Shown here: positions 1 to 11,751 of the stretch, one piece after another | Position numbering within the stretch: the first letter of the stretch is position 1 | How the letters are laid out: the number at the start of each line of letters is the position of its first letter | Assembly: GCF_051014445.1 (NCBI RefSeq) | Contig: NC_135136.1 | Location: forward strand, 23,082,001 to 23,146,000 | Length of the DNA stretch: 64,000 nt | Origin: Colletes latitarsis | Taxonomy: Eukaryota > Arthropoda > Insecta > Hymenoptera > Colletidae | Direction: 5' to 3' | Position numbers and translations under genes: made by a program | Notes under the pieces: generated by a model | Seen by the model: only the letters and a program-made list of their open reading frames with translations | The model's database searches: none | Told to the model about the DNA's origin: nothing

Positions 1-119
1 GTTTTTTTCGTGTTTGAATCGCGTAGTAATGTGGTAACACACTGAAGCTGTCAATTAAACCTGGTTTCGATCAATATTTTAGAGGATAACACCGGTTAAG
101 TCTGGGTTAGGTCTGGGAT

Positions 120-129
120 ATGCGCGCAT
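120..129. other. Perfect 10-bp palindrome ATGCGCGCAT
   Basis: ATGCGCGCAT equals its own reverse complement. It lies directly after the 11-mer pair in the GCGCGC monomer subtypes (GGAAATGCGCGC and GGATATGCGCGC). In the GCCCGC subtypes a single C for G breaks the symmetry, so intact and broken palindromes alternate along the array. It could be a binding site or simply a CpG-rich variant; no factor can be named. Confidence 0.6.
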
Positions 130-271
130 CTGGCTTACACTTTCACCTTTTTCGCAAACTTGTTGGCCAGATCCTGGGTTTTTTCCGTGTTTAATCACGT
201 AGTAATGTGGTAACACACTGAAGCAGTCAATAAAACCTGGTTTCGATCAATATTTTAGAGGATAACACCGG

Positions 272-296
272 TTAGGTCTGGGTTAGGTCTGGGTTA
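272..296 (+). repeat. Telomere-like 11-mer pair (TTAGGTCTGGG x2 plus TTA) inside a monomer
   Basis: This is the clearest early example. TTAGGTCTGGG occupies 272-282 and 283-293, and TTA at 294-296 begins a third copy before the sequence leaves the motif. The same pair sits at the same place in nearly all monomers. Exceptions include TTAAGTCTGGG in the first unit, the C subtype with TTAGGTCGGGG and TTAGGTCCGGG, and TTACGTCCGGG near 6,299 and 10,365. From memory, TTAGGTCTGGG is one of the variant telomeric repeats described in some Hymenoptera; I could not check this here. The G-rich strand is the plus strand throughout. A short internal duplication unrelated to telomeres is the alternative. 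Confidence 0.75.
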
Positions 297-900
297 TGCA
301 CGCATCTGGCTCATGATTTTGCCTTCATCGCATACTTGTTGGCCAGATCCTGGGTATTTTCCGTGTTTCAATCTCGTAGTAATGTGGTAACACACTGAAG
401 CAGTCAATTAAACCTGGTTTCGATCAATATTTCAGAGGATAACACCGGTTAGGTCTGGGTTAGGTCTGGGAAATGCGCGCATCTGGCTTATACTTTCGCC
501 TTCTTCACATACTTGTTGGCCAGATCCTGGGTTTTTTTCGTGTTTGAATCACGTAGGAATGTGGTAACACACTGAAGCAGTCAATTAAACCTGGTTTCGA
601 TCAATATTTTAGAGGATAACACCGGTTAGGTCTGGGTTAGGTCTGGATTTTGCCCGCATCTGGCTCATGATTTTGACTTCTTCGCATACTTGTTGGCCAG
701 ATCCTGTGTTTTTTCCGTGTTTGATCACGTAGTAATGTGGTAGCACACTGAAGCAGTCAATAAAACAAGGTTTCGATCAATATTTCAGAGGATAACACCG
801 GTTAGGTCTGGGTTAGGTCTGGGTTATGCCCGCTTCTGGCTCATGATTTTGCCTTCTCCGCATGCTTGTTGGCCAGATCTTGGGTTTTTTTCGTGTTTGA

Positions 901-3770
901 ATCACGTAGTAATGTGGTAACACACTGAAGCAGTCAATTAAACCTGGTTTCGATCAATATTTCAGAGGATAACACCGGTTAGGTCTGGGTTAGGTCTGGG
1001 TTATGCCCGCTTCTGGCTCATGATTTTGCCTTCTCCGCATGCTTGTTGGCCAGATCTTGGGTTTTTTTCGTGTTTGAATCACGTAGTAATGTGGTAACAC
1101 ACTGAAGCAGTCAATTAAACCTGGTTTCGATCAATATTTTAGAGGATAACACCGGTTAGGTCTGGGTTAGGTCTAGGTTATGCCCGCATCCGGCTCATGA
1201 TTTTGCCTTCATCGCATACTTGTTGGCCAGATCCTGGGTTTTTTCCGCGTTTGAATCACGTAGTGATGTGGTAACACACTGAAGCAGTCAATTAAACCTG
1301 GTTTCGATCAATATTTCAGAGGATAACACCGGTTAGGTCTGGGTTAGGTCTGGGAAATGCGCGCATCTGGCTTATTCTTTCGCCTTCTTCGCATACTTGT
1401 TGGCCAGATCCTGGGTTTTTTTCGTGTTTGAATCACGTAGGAATGTGGTAACACACTGAAGCAGTCAATTAAACCTGGTTTCGATCAATATTTTAGAGGA
1501 TAACACCGGTTAGGTCGGGGTTAGGTCCGGGATATGCACGCATCTGGCTCATGATTTTGCCTTCTTCGCATACTTGTTGGCCATATCCTGGGTTTTTTTC
1601 GTGTTTGAATCACGTAGTAATGTGGTAACGCGCTGAGGCTGTCAATTAAACCTGGTTTCGATCAATATTTTAGAGGATAACACCGGTTAGGTCTGGGTTA
1701 GGTCTGGGTTATGCCCGCATCTGGCTCATGATTTTGCCTTCATCGCATACTTGTTGGCCAGATCCTGGGTTTTTTCCGTGTTTGAATCACGTAGTAATGT
1801 GGTAACACACTGAAGCAGTCAATTAAACCTGGTTTCGATCAATATTTTAGAGGATAACACCGGTTAGGTCGGGGTCAGGTCCGGGATATGCCCGCATCTG
1901 GCTCATGATTTCGCCTTCTTCGCATACTTGTTGGCCAGATCCTGGGTTTTTTCCGTGTTTGAATCACGTAGTAATGTGGTAACACACTGAAGCAGTCAAT
2001 TAAACGTTGTTTCGATCAATATTTCAGAGGATAACACCGGTTAGGTCTGGGTTAGGTCTGGGAAATGCGCGCATCTGGCTTATACTTTCGCCTTCATCGC
2101 ATACTTGTTGGCCAGATCCTGGGTTTTTTCCGTGTTTGAATCACGTAGTAATGTGGTAACACACTGAAGCAGTCAATTAAACGTTGTTTCGATCAATATT
2201 TCAGAGGATAACACCGGTTAGGTCTGGGTTAGGTCTGGGAAATGCGCGCATCAGGCTTATTCTTTCGCCTTCCTCGCATACTTGTTGGCCAGATCCTGGG
2301 TTTTTTTCGCGTTTGAATCACGTAGGAATGTGGTAACACACTGAAGCAGTCAATTAAACCTAGTTTCGATCAATATTTTAGAGGATAACACCGGCTAGGT
2401 CTGGGTTAGGTCCGGGATACGCCCGCATCTGGCTCATGATTTTGCCTTCTTCGCATACTTGTTGGCCAGATCCTGGGTTTTTTTCGTGTTTGAATCACGT
2501 AGTAATGTGGTAACACACTGAAGCTGTCAATTAAACCTGGTTTCGATCAATATTTTAGAGGATAACACCGGTTAGGTCTGGGTTAGGTCTGGGTCATGCC
2601 CGCTTCTGGCTCATGATTTTGCCTTCTCCGCATACTTGTTGGCCAGATCTTGAGTTTTTTTCGTGTTTGAAACACGTAGTAATGTGGTAACACACTGAAG
2701 CAGTCAATTAAACCTGGTTTCGATCAATATTTTAGAGGATAACACCGGTTAGGTCTGGGTTAGGTCTGGGTTATGCCCGCATCCGGCTCATGATTTTGCC
2801 TTCATCGCATACTTGGTGGCCAGATCCTGGGTTTTTTCCGTGTTTGAATCACGTAGTAATGTGGTAACACACTGAAGCAGTCAATTAAACCTGGTTTCGA
2901 TCAATATTTCAGAGGATAACACCGGTTAGGTCTGGGTTAGGTCTGGGAAATGCGCGCATCTGGCTTATTCTTTCGCCTTCTTCGCATACTTGTTGGCCAG
3001 ATCCTGGGTTTTTTTCGTGTTTGAATCACGTAGGAATGTGGTAACACACTGAAGCAGTCAATTAAACCTGGTTTCGATCAATATTTTAGAGGATAACACC
3101 GGTTAGGTCGGGGTTAGGTCCGGGATATGCCCGCATCTGGCTCATGATTTTGCCTTCTTCGCATACTTGTTGGCCAGATCCTGGGTTTTTTTCGTGTTTG
3201 AATCACGTAGTAATGTGGTAACACACTGCAGCAGTCAATTAAACCTGGTTTCGATCAATATTTCAGAGGATAACACCGGTTAGGTCTGGGTTAGGTCTGG
3301 GTTATGCCCGCTTCTGGCTCATGATTTTGCCTTCTCCGCATACTTGTTGGCCAGATCTTGGGTTTTTTTCGTGTTTGAATCACGTAGTAATGTGGTAACA
3401 CACTGAAGCAGTCAATTAAACCTGGTTTCGATCAATATTTTGGAGGATAACACCGGTTAGGTCTGGGTTAGGTCTGGGTTATGCCCGCATCCGGCTCATG
3501 ATTTTGCCTTCATCGCATACTTGTTGGCCAGATCCTGGGTTTTTTCCGTGTTTGAATCACGTAGTAATGTGGTAACACACTGAGGCTGTCAATTAAACCT
3601 GGTTTCGATCAATATTTTAGAGGATAACACCGGTTAGGTCTGGGTTAGGTCTGGGTTATGCCCGCATCTGGCTCATGATTTTGCCTTCATCGCATACTTG
3701 TTGGCCAGATCCTGGGTTTTTTCCGTGTTTGAATCACGTAGTAATGTGGTAACACACTGAAGCAGTCAAT
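901..3770 (+). repeat. Paralogous block, matches 13,991-16,859 (shift ~13,089 bp, 74 monomers)
   Basis: Diagnostic variants align with one shift: GTCTAGG at 1,171 with 14,260; GGGGTCAGG at 1,871 with 14,960; TTTTGGAGG at 3,442 with 16,531. All are 13,089 bp apart. The match ends at 3,771 against 16,860, where the left side reads CAATAAAACC and the right CAATTAAACC. It starts near 901 and 13,991, after which the upstream T-runs differ. A few substitutions and a 1-bp T-run difference separate the copies. Confidence 0.8.
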
Positions 3771-5307
3771 AAAACCTGGTTTCGATCAATATTTTAGAGG
3801 ATAACACCGGTTAGGTCTGGGTTAGGTCTGGGATTTGCGCGCATCTGGCTTATACTTGCGCCTTTTTCGCAAACTTGTTGGCCAGATCCTGGGTATTTTC
3901 CCTGTTTCAATCACGTAGTAATGTGGTAACACACTGAAGCAGTCAATTAAACCTGGTTTCGACCAATATTTCAGAGGATAACACCGGTTAGGTCTGGGTT
4001 AGGTCTGGGTTATGCCCGCTTCTGGCTCATGATTTTGCCTTCTCCGCATACTTGTTGGCCAGATCTTGGGTTTTTTTCGTGTTTGAATCACGTAGTAATG
4101 TGGTAACACACTGAAGCAGTCAATTAAACCTGGTTTCGATCAATATTTTAGAGGATAACACCGGCTAGGTCTGGGTTAGGTCTGGGTTATGCCCGCATCC
4201 GGCTCATGATTTTGCCTTCATCGCATACTTGTTGGCCAGATCCTGGGTTTTTTCCGTGTTTGAATCACGTAGTAATGTGGTAACACACTGAAGCAGTCAA
4301 TTAAACCTGGTTTCGATCAATATTTCAGAGGATAACACCGGTTAGGTCTGGGTTAGATCTGGGAAATGCGCGCATCTGGCTTATTCTTTCGCCTTCTTCG
4401 CATACTTGTTGGCCAGATCCTGGGTTTTTTCCGTGTTTGAATCACGTAGTAATGTGGTAACACACTGAAGCAGTCAATTAAACCTGGTTTCGATCAATAT
4501 TTCAGAGGTTAACACCGGTTAGGTCTGGGTTAGGTCTGGGAAATGCGCGCATCTGGCCTATTCTTTCGCCTTCTTCGCATACTTGTTGGCCAGATCCTGG
4601 GTTTTTTTCGTGTTTGATCACGTAGTAATGTGGTAACACACTGAAGCAGTCAATAAAACCTGGTTTCGATCAATATTTTAGAGGATAACACCGGTTAGGT
4701 CTGGGTTAGGTCTGGGATTTGCGCGCATCTGGCTTATACTTGCGCCTTTTTCGCAAACTTGTTGGCCAGATCCTGGGTATTTTCCGTGTTTCAATCACGT
4801 AGTAATGTGGTAACACACTGAGGCAGTCAATTAAACCTGGTTTCGACCAATATTTCAGAGGATAACACCGGTTAGGTCTGGGTTAGGTCTGGGTTATGCC
4901 CGCTTCTGGCTCATGATTTTGCCTTCTCCGCATACTTGTTGGCCAGATCTTGGGTTTTTTTCGTGTTTGAATCACGTAGTAATGTGGTAACACACTGAAG
5001 CAGTCAATTAAACCTGGTTTCGATCAATATTTTAGAGGATAACACCGGCTAGGTCTGGGTTAGGTCTGGGTTATGCCCGCATCCGGCTCATGATTTTGCC
5101 TTCATCGCATACTTGTTGGACAGATCCTGGGTTTTTTCCGTGTTTGAATCACGTAGTAATGTGCTAACACACTGAAGCAGTCAATTAAACCTGGTTTCGA
5201 TCAATATTTCAGAGGATAACACCGGTTAGGTCTGGGTTAGATCTGGGAAATGCGCGCATCTGGCTTATTCTTTCGCCTTCTTCGCATACTTGTTGGCCAG
5301 ATCCTGG
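3771..5307 (+). repeat. Five-monomer tandem duplication, period 884 bp
   Basis: Sequence from 3,771 to about 4,423 recurs at 4,655 to about 5,307. Paired markers are CAATAAAACC (3,771 and 4,655), TACTTGCGCC with its TTGCGCC at 3,856 and 4,740, the TTTCGACCAAT variant in the next monomer, and GGTTAGATCT (4,351 and 5,235). Spacing is 884 bp, five monomers of just under 177 bp. The related region at 17.0-17.8 kb has one copy only (TTGCGCC at 17,121). Either the left was expanded or the right contracted. The copies differ by a few bases, such as CCTGTTTC against CCGTGTTTC. Confidence 0.8.
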
Positions 5308-6083
5308 GTTTTTTTCGTGCTTGAATCACGTAGTAATGTGGTAACACACTGAAGCAGTCAATTAAACCTGGTTTCGATCAATATTTTAGAGGATAACACC
5401 GGCTTGGTCTGGATTAGGTCTGGGTTATGCCCGCATCCGGCTCATGATTTTGCCTTCATCGCATACTTGTTGGCCAGATCCTGGGTTTTTTTCGTGTTTG
5501 AATCACGTAGTAATGTGGTAACACACTGAGGCTGTCAATTAAACCTGGTTTCGATCAATATTTTAGAGGATAACACCGGTTAGGTCTGGGTTAGGTCTGG
5601 GTTATGCCCGCATCTGGCTCATGATTTTGCCTTCTTCGCATACTTGTTGGCCAGATCCTGGTTTTTTTTCGTGTTTGAATCACGTAGGAATGTGGTAACA
5701 CACTGAAGCAGTCAATTAAACCTGGTTTCGATCAATATTTTAGAGGATAACACCGGTTAGGTCGGGGTTAGGTCCGGGATATGCCCGCATCTGGCTCATG
5801 ATTTTGCCTTCTTCGCATACTTGTTGGCCAGATCCTGGGTTTTTTTCGTGTTTGAATCACGTAGTAATGTGGTAACACACTGAGGCTGTCAATTAAACCT
5901 GGTTTCGATCAATATTTTAGTGGATAACACCGGTTAGGTCTGGGTTAGGTCTGGGTTATGCCCGCATCTGGCTCATGATTTTGCCTTCTTCGCATACTTG
6001 TTGGCCAGATCCTGGGTTTTTTCCGTGTTTGAATCACGTAGTAATGTGGTAACACACTGAAGCAGTCAATTAAACCTGGTTTC

Positions 6084-6998
6084 GATCAATATTTCAGAGG
6101 ATAACACTGGTTAGGTCTGGGTTAGGTCTGGGAAATGCGCGCATCTGGCTTATACTTTCGCCTTCTTCACATACTTGTTGGCCAGATCCTGGGTTTTTTT
6201 CGTGTTTGAATCACGTAGGAATGTGGTAACACACTGAAGCAGTCAATCAAACCTGGTTTCGATCAATATTTTAGAGGATAACACCGGTTAGGTCTGGGTT
6301 ACGTCCGGGATATGCCCACATCTGGCTCATGATTTTGCCTTCTTCACATACTTGTTGGCCAGATCCTGGGTTTTTTTCGTGTTTGAATCACGTAGGAATG
6401 TGGTAACACACTGAAGCAGTCAATTAAACCTGGTTTCGATCAATATTTTAGAGGATAACACCGGTTAGGTCTGGGTTAGGTCTGGGATATGCGCGCATCT
6501 GGCTTATGCTTCCGCCTTTTTCGCAAACTTGTTGGCCAGATCCTGGGTTTTTTCCGTGTTTGAATCACGTAGTAATGTTGTACCACACTGAGGCAGTCAA
6601 TTAAACCTGGTTTCGATCAATATTTTAGAGGATAACACCGGTTAGGTCTGGGTTAGGTCTGGGTTATGCCCGCATCCGGCTCATGATTTTGCCTTCATCG
6701 CATACTTGTTGGCCAGATCCCGGGTTTTTTCCGTGTTTGAATCACGTAGTAATGTGGTAACACACTGAAGCAGTCAATTAAACCTGGTTTCGATCAATAT
6801 TTCAGAGGATAACACCGGTTAGGTCTGGGTTAGGTCTGGGAAATGCGCGCATCTGGCTTATTCTTTCGCCTTCTTCGCATACTTGTTGGCCAGATCCTGG
6901 GTTTTTTTCGTGTTTGAATCACGTAGGAATGTGGTAACACACTGAAGCAGTCAATTAAACCTGGTTTCGATCAATATTTTAGAGGATAACACCGGTTA
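6084..6998 (+). repeat. ~915 bp block repeated at 10,150-11,064 (shift 4,066 bp, 23 monomers)
   Basis: Shared rare variants include AACACTGGTTAGG, CAATCAAACC, TTACGTCCGGG (ACGTCC at 6,301 and 10,367) and ATGTTGTACCACACTGAGG (GTTG at 6,577 and 10,643). The match starts after the CCAGGTATCG variant at 10,141-10,150, which the left copy lacks, and ends at 6,999 against 11,065. A diverged third relative of the GTTGTACC monomer lies at 12,589. Only scattered substitutions were noticed, for example CCCGGG near 6,719. Confidence 0.8.
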
Positions 6999-7759
6999 GG
7001 TCTGGGTTAGGTCTGGGTTATGCCCGCATCTGGCTCATGATTTTGCCTTCATCGCATACTTGTTGGCCAGATCCTGGGTTTTTTCCGTGTTTGAATCACG
7101 TAGTAATGTGTTAACACACTGAAGCTGTCAATTAAACCTGGTTTCGATCAATATTTTAGAGGATAACACCGGTTAGGTCTGGGTTAGGTCTGGGTTATGC
7201 TCGCATCTGACTCATGATTTTGCCTTCTTCGCATACTTGTTGGCCAGATCCTGGGTATTTTCCGTGTTTGAAACACGTAGTAATGTCGTAATATACTGAA
7301 GCAGTCAATTAAACCTGGTTTCGATCAATATTTCAGAGGATAACACCGGTTAGGGCTGGGTTAGGTCTGGGAAATGCGCGCATCTGGCTTATACTTTCGC
7401 CTTCTTCACATACTTGTTGGCCAGATCCTGGGTTTTTTTCGTGTTTGAATCACGTAGGAATGTGGTAACACACTGAAGCAGTCAATTAAACCTGGTTTCG
7501 ATCAATATTTCAGAGGATAACACCGGTTAGGTCTGGGTTAGGTCTGGGTTATGCCCGCTTCTGGCTCATGATTTTGCCTTCTCCGCATACTTGTTGGCCA
7601 GATCTTGGGTTTTTTTCGTGTTTGAATCACGTAGTAATGTGGTAACACACTGAAGCAGTCAATTAAACCTGGTTTCGATCAATATTTTAGAGGATAACAC
7701 CGGTTAGGTCTGGGTTAGGTCTGGGTTATGCCCGCATCTGGCTCATGATTTTGCCTTCT

Positions 7760-8320
7760 TCGCATACTTGTTGGCCAGATCCTGGGTTTTTTCCGTGTTT
7801 GAATCACGTAGTAATGTGGTAACACACTGAAGCAGTCAATTAAACCTGGTTTCGATCAATATTTCAGAGGATAACACCGGTTAGGTCTGGGTTAGGTCTG
7901 GGAAATGCGCGCATCTGGCTTATACTTTCGCCTTCATCGCATACTTGTTGGCCAGATCCTGGGTTTTTTCCGTGTTTGAATCACGTAGTAATGTGGTAAC
8001 ACACTGAAGCAGTCTATTAAACGTTGTTTCGATCAATATTTCAGAGGATAACACCGGTTAGGTCTGGGTTAGGTCTGGGAAATGCGCGCATCAGGCTTAT
8101 TCTTTCGCCTTCCTCGCATACTTGTTGGCCAGATCCTGGGTTTTTTTCGCGTTTGAATCACGTAGGAATGTGGTAACACACTGAAGCAGTCAATTAAAGC
8201 TGGTTTCGATCAATATTTTAGAGGATAACACCGGTTAGGTCTGGGTTAGGTCTGGGTCATGCCCGCTTCTGGCTCATGATTTTGCCTTCTCCGCATACTT
8301 GTTGGCCAGATCTTGGGTTT
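7760..8320 (+). repeat. Block related to about 12,710-13,270 (shift 4,950 bp, 28 monomers)
   Basis: CAATTAAAGC, a rare C-to-G change, occurs at 8,191 and 13,141. In both places it is preceded by a GCGCATCAGG monomer and followed by GGGTCATGCCCGCTTCTGG. The upstream T-run segment differs slightly (CGCGTTTGAATC on the left, CGCGGATGAATC on the right). CAATTAAAGC also occurs near 13,671, without the same neighbours. The edges are approximate. Confidence 0.6.
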
Positions 8321-8954
8321 TTTTCGTGTTTGAATCACGTAGGAATATGGTAACACACTGAAGCTGTCAATTAAACCTGGTTTCGATCAATATTTTAGAG
8401 GATAACACCGGTTAGGTCTGGGTTAGGTCTGGGTCATGCCCGCTTCTGGCTCATGATTTTGCCTTCTCCGCATACTTGTTGGCCAGATCTTGGGTTTTTT
8501 TCGTGTTTGAATCACGTAGGAATGTGGTAACACACTGAAGCAGTCAATCAAACCTGGTTTCGATCAATATTTTAGAGGATAACACCGGTTAGGTCTGGGT
8601 TAGGTCCGGGATATGCCCACATCTGGCTCGTGATTTTGCCTTCTTCACATACTTGTTGGCCAGATCCTGGGTTTTTTCCGTGTTTGAATCACGTAGTAAT
8701 GTGGTAACACACTGAAGCAGTCAATTAAACCTGGTTTCGATCAATATTTCAGAGGATAACACCGGTTAGGTCTGGGTTAGGTCTGGGAAATGCGCGCATC
8801 TGGCTTATACTTTCGCCGTCATCGCATACTTGTTGGCCAGATCCTGGGTTTTTTCCGTGTTTGAATCACGTAGTAATGTGGTAACACACTGAAGCAGTCA
8901 ATTAAACGTTGTTTCGATCAATATTTCAGAGGATAACACCGGTTAGGTCTGGGT

Positions 8955-8995
8955 TAGGTCTGGGAAATGCCCGCATCTGGCTCATGATTTTGCCT
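8955..8995 (+). repeat. Recombinant monomer: GGGAAATG joined to CCCGC half
   Basis: GGGAAATG normally precedes CGCGCATCTGGCTTAT. Here GGGAAATGCCCGCATCTGG is followed by CTCATGATTTTGCC, the opposite combination to that at 61.6 kb. The exchange must lie within the few bases ATGC. It marks another point where the order of subtypes was rearranged. Confidence 0.75.
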
Positions 8996-9196
8996 TCTTC
9001 GCATACTTGTTGGCCAGATCCTGGGTTTTTTTCGTGTTTGAATCACGTAGTAATGTGGTAACACACTGAAGCTGTCAATTAAACCTGGTTTCGATCAATA
9101 TTTTAGAGGATAACACCGGTTAGGTCTGGGTTAGGTCTGGGTCATGCCCGCTTCTGGCTCATGATTTTGCCTTCTCCGCATACTTGTTGGCCAGAT

Positions 9197-10140
9197 CCTG
9201 GGTTTTTTCCGTGTTTGATCACGTAGTAATGTGGTAGCACACTGAAGCAGTCAATTAAACCTGGTTTCGATCAATATTTCAGAGGATAACACCGGTTAGG
9301 TCTGGGTTAGGTCTGGGTTATGCCCGCATCTGGCTCATGATTTTGCCTTCTTCGCATACTTGCTGGCCAGATCCTGGGTTTTTTCCTTGTTTGATCACGT
9401 AGTAATGTGGTAGCACACTGAAGCAGTCAATTAAACCTGGTTTCGATCAATATTTCAGAGGATAACACCGGTTAGGTCTGGGTTAGGTCTGGGTTATGCC
9501 CGCATCTGGCTCATGATTTAGCCTTCTTCGCATACTTGTTGGCCAGATCCTGGGTTTTTTCCGTGTTTGAATCACGTAGTAGGTGGTAACACACTGAAGC
9601 AGTCAATTAAACCTGGTTTCGATCAATATTTCACAGGATAACACCGGTTAGGTCTGGGTTAGGTCTGGGTTATGCCCGCATCTGGCTCATGATTTTGCCT
9701 TCTTCGCATACTTGCTGGCCAGATCCTGGGTTTTTTCCGTGTTTGATCACGTAGTAATGTGGTAGCACACTGAAGCAGTCAATTAAACCTGGTTTCGATC
9801 AATATTTCAGAGGATAACACCGGTTAGGTCTGGGTTAGGTCTGGGTTATGCCCGCATCTGGCTCATGATTTAGCCTTCTTCGCATACTTGTTGGCCAGAT
9901 CCTGGGTTTTTTCCGTGTTTGATCACGTAGTAATGTGGTAGCACACTGAAGCAGTCAATTAAACCTGGTTTCGATCAATATTTCAGAGGATAACACCGGT
10001 TAGGTCTGGGTTAGGTCTGGGTTATGCCCGCATCTGGCTCATGATTTAGCCTTCTTCGCATACTTGTTGGCCAGTTCCTGGGTATTTTCCGTGTTTGAAT
10101 CACGTAGTAATGTGGTAACACACTGAAGCAGTCAATTAAA
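9197..10140 (+). repeat. Patch of right-domain-type monomers in the left domain
   Basis: Monomers here carry GTTTGATCACG (1-bp deletion), GTGGTAGCACACTG and GATTTAGCCTTC, a combination otherwise common at 34-61 kb. Within the patch a two-monomer unit repeats: TGCTGGCC occurs at 9,361 and 9,713 (352 bp apart, the 1-bp deletions making it shorter than 354). A monomer with GTAGTAGGTGG, lacking three bases of GTAGTAATGTGG, sits near 9,577; the same deletion marks the 17-monomer units further right. Confidence 0.7.
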
Positions 10141-10149
10141 CCAGGTATC

Positions 10150-11064
10150 GATCAATATTTCAGAGGATAACACTGGTTAGGTCTGGGTTAGGTCTGGGAA
10201 ATGCGCGCATCTGGCTTATACTTTCGCCTTCTTCACATACTTGTTGGCCAGATCCTGGGTTTTTTTCGTGTTTGAATCACGTAGGAATGTGGTAACACAC
10301 TGAAGCAGTCAATCAAACCTGGTTTCGATCAATATTTTAGAGGATAACACCGGTTAGGTCTGGGTTACGTCCGGGATATGCCCACATCTGGCTCATGATT
10401 TTGCCTTCTTCACATACTTGTTGGCCAGATCCTGGGTTTTTTTCGTGTTTGAATCACGTAGGAATGTGGTAACACACTGAAGCAGTCAATTAAACCTGGT
10501 TTCGATCAATATTTTAGAGGATAACACCGGTTAGGTCTGGGTTAGGTCTGGGATATGCGCGCATCTGGCTTATGCTTTCGCCTTTTTCGCAAACTTGTTG
10601 ACCAGATCCTGGGTTTTTTCCGTGTTTGAATCACGTAGTAATGTTGTACCACACTGAGGCAGTCAATTAAACCTGGTTTCGATCAATATTTTAGAGGATA
10701 ACACCGGTTAGGTCTGGGTTAGGTCTGGGTTATGCCCGCATCCGGCTCATGATTTTGCCTTCATCGCATACTTGTTGGCCAGATCCTGGGTTTTTTCCGT
10801 GTTTGAATCACGTAGTAATGTGGTAACACACTGAAGCAGTCAATTAAACCTGGTTTCGATCAATATTTCAGAGGATAACACCGGTTAGGTCTGGGTTAGG
10901 TCTGGGAAATGCGCGCATCTGGCTTATTCTTTCGCCTTCTTCGCATACTTGTTGGCCAGATCCTGGGTTTTTTTCGTGTTTGAATCACGTAGGAATGTGG
11001 TAACACACTGAAGCAGTCAATTAAACCTGGTTTCGATCAATATTTTAGAGGATAACACCGGTTA
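10150..11064 (+). repeat. Partner block of 6,084-6,998
   Basis: This is the second copy of the five-monomer block, 4,066 bp downstream. Its right edge is a TTAAGTCGGGG variant at 11,062, where the left copy reads TTAGGTCTGGG. Its left edge abuts the right-domain-like patch at 9.2-10.1 kb, so the patch and this block may have arrived together. Confidence 0.75.
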
Positions 11065-11069
11065 AGTCG

Positions 11070-11751
11070 GGGTTAGGTCCGGGATATGCCCGCATCTGGC
11101 TCATGATTTTGCCTTCTTCGCATACTTGTTGGCCAGATCCTGGGTTTTTTTCGTGTTTGAATAACGTAGTAATGTGGTAACACACTGAGGCTGTCAATTA
11201 AACCTGGTTTCGATCAATATTTTAGAGGATAACACCGGTTAGGTCTGGGTTAGGTCTGGGTTATGCCCGCATCTGGCTCATGATTTTGCCTTCATCGCAT
11301 ACTTGTTGGCCAGATCCAGGGTTTTTTCCGTGTTTGAATCACGTAGGAATGTGGTAACACACTGAAGCAGTCAATTAAACCTGGTTTCGATCAATATTTT
11401 AGAGGATAACACCGGTTAGGTCTGGGTTAGGTCCGGGATATGCCCGCATCTGGCTCATGATTTTGCCTTCTTCGCATACTTGTTGGCCAGATCCTGGGTT
11501 TTTTTCGTGTTTGAATAACGTAGTAATGTGGTAACACACTGAGGCTGTCAATTAAACCTGGTTTCGATCAATATTTTAGAGGATAACACCGGTTAGGTCT
11601 GGGTTAGGTCTGGGTTATGCCCGCATCTGGCTCATGATTTTGCCTTCATCGCATACTTGTTGGCCAGATCCAGGGTTTTTTCCGTGTTTGAATCACGTAG
11701 GAATGTGGTAACACACTGAAGCAGTCAATTAAACCTGGTTTCGATCAATAT
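11070..11751 (+). repeat. Two-monomer tandem duplication, period 354 bp
   Basis: Markers GAATAACG (11,159 and 11,513), GAGGCTGTC and GATCCAGGG (about 11,313 and 11,667) each occur twice, 354 bp apart. The second copy loses similarity near 11,751, where it reads TTTCAGAGG and the first copy TTTTAGAGG. Neither marker combination is repeated upstream in the related 6-7 kb block, so this looks like a local event. Confidence 0.8.

Larger units (their letters stand above)
1..630 (+). repeat. Left-edge block, near-identical to 32,894-33,523
   Basis: The first 630 bp, about 3.6 monomers, match 32,894-33,523 base for base except for one noticed substitution (T at 142, A at 33,035). The block includes rare variants: GAATCGCG, TTAAGTCTGGG, GGCTTACAC with TTTCACC, GTGTTTAATCACG and CAATCTCG. 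The match stops at 631 against 33,524. The next ~150 bp (GGATTTTGCCCG, TTTTGACTTC, CCTGTG, AAAACAAGG) instead match 34,775-34,910 and about 35,830-35,965. The left edge therefore belongs to the right-domain type and looks like that domain with about seven monomers missing. Confidence 0.85.
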
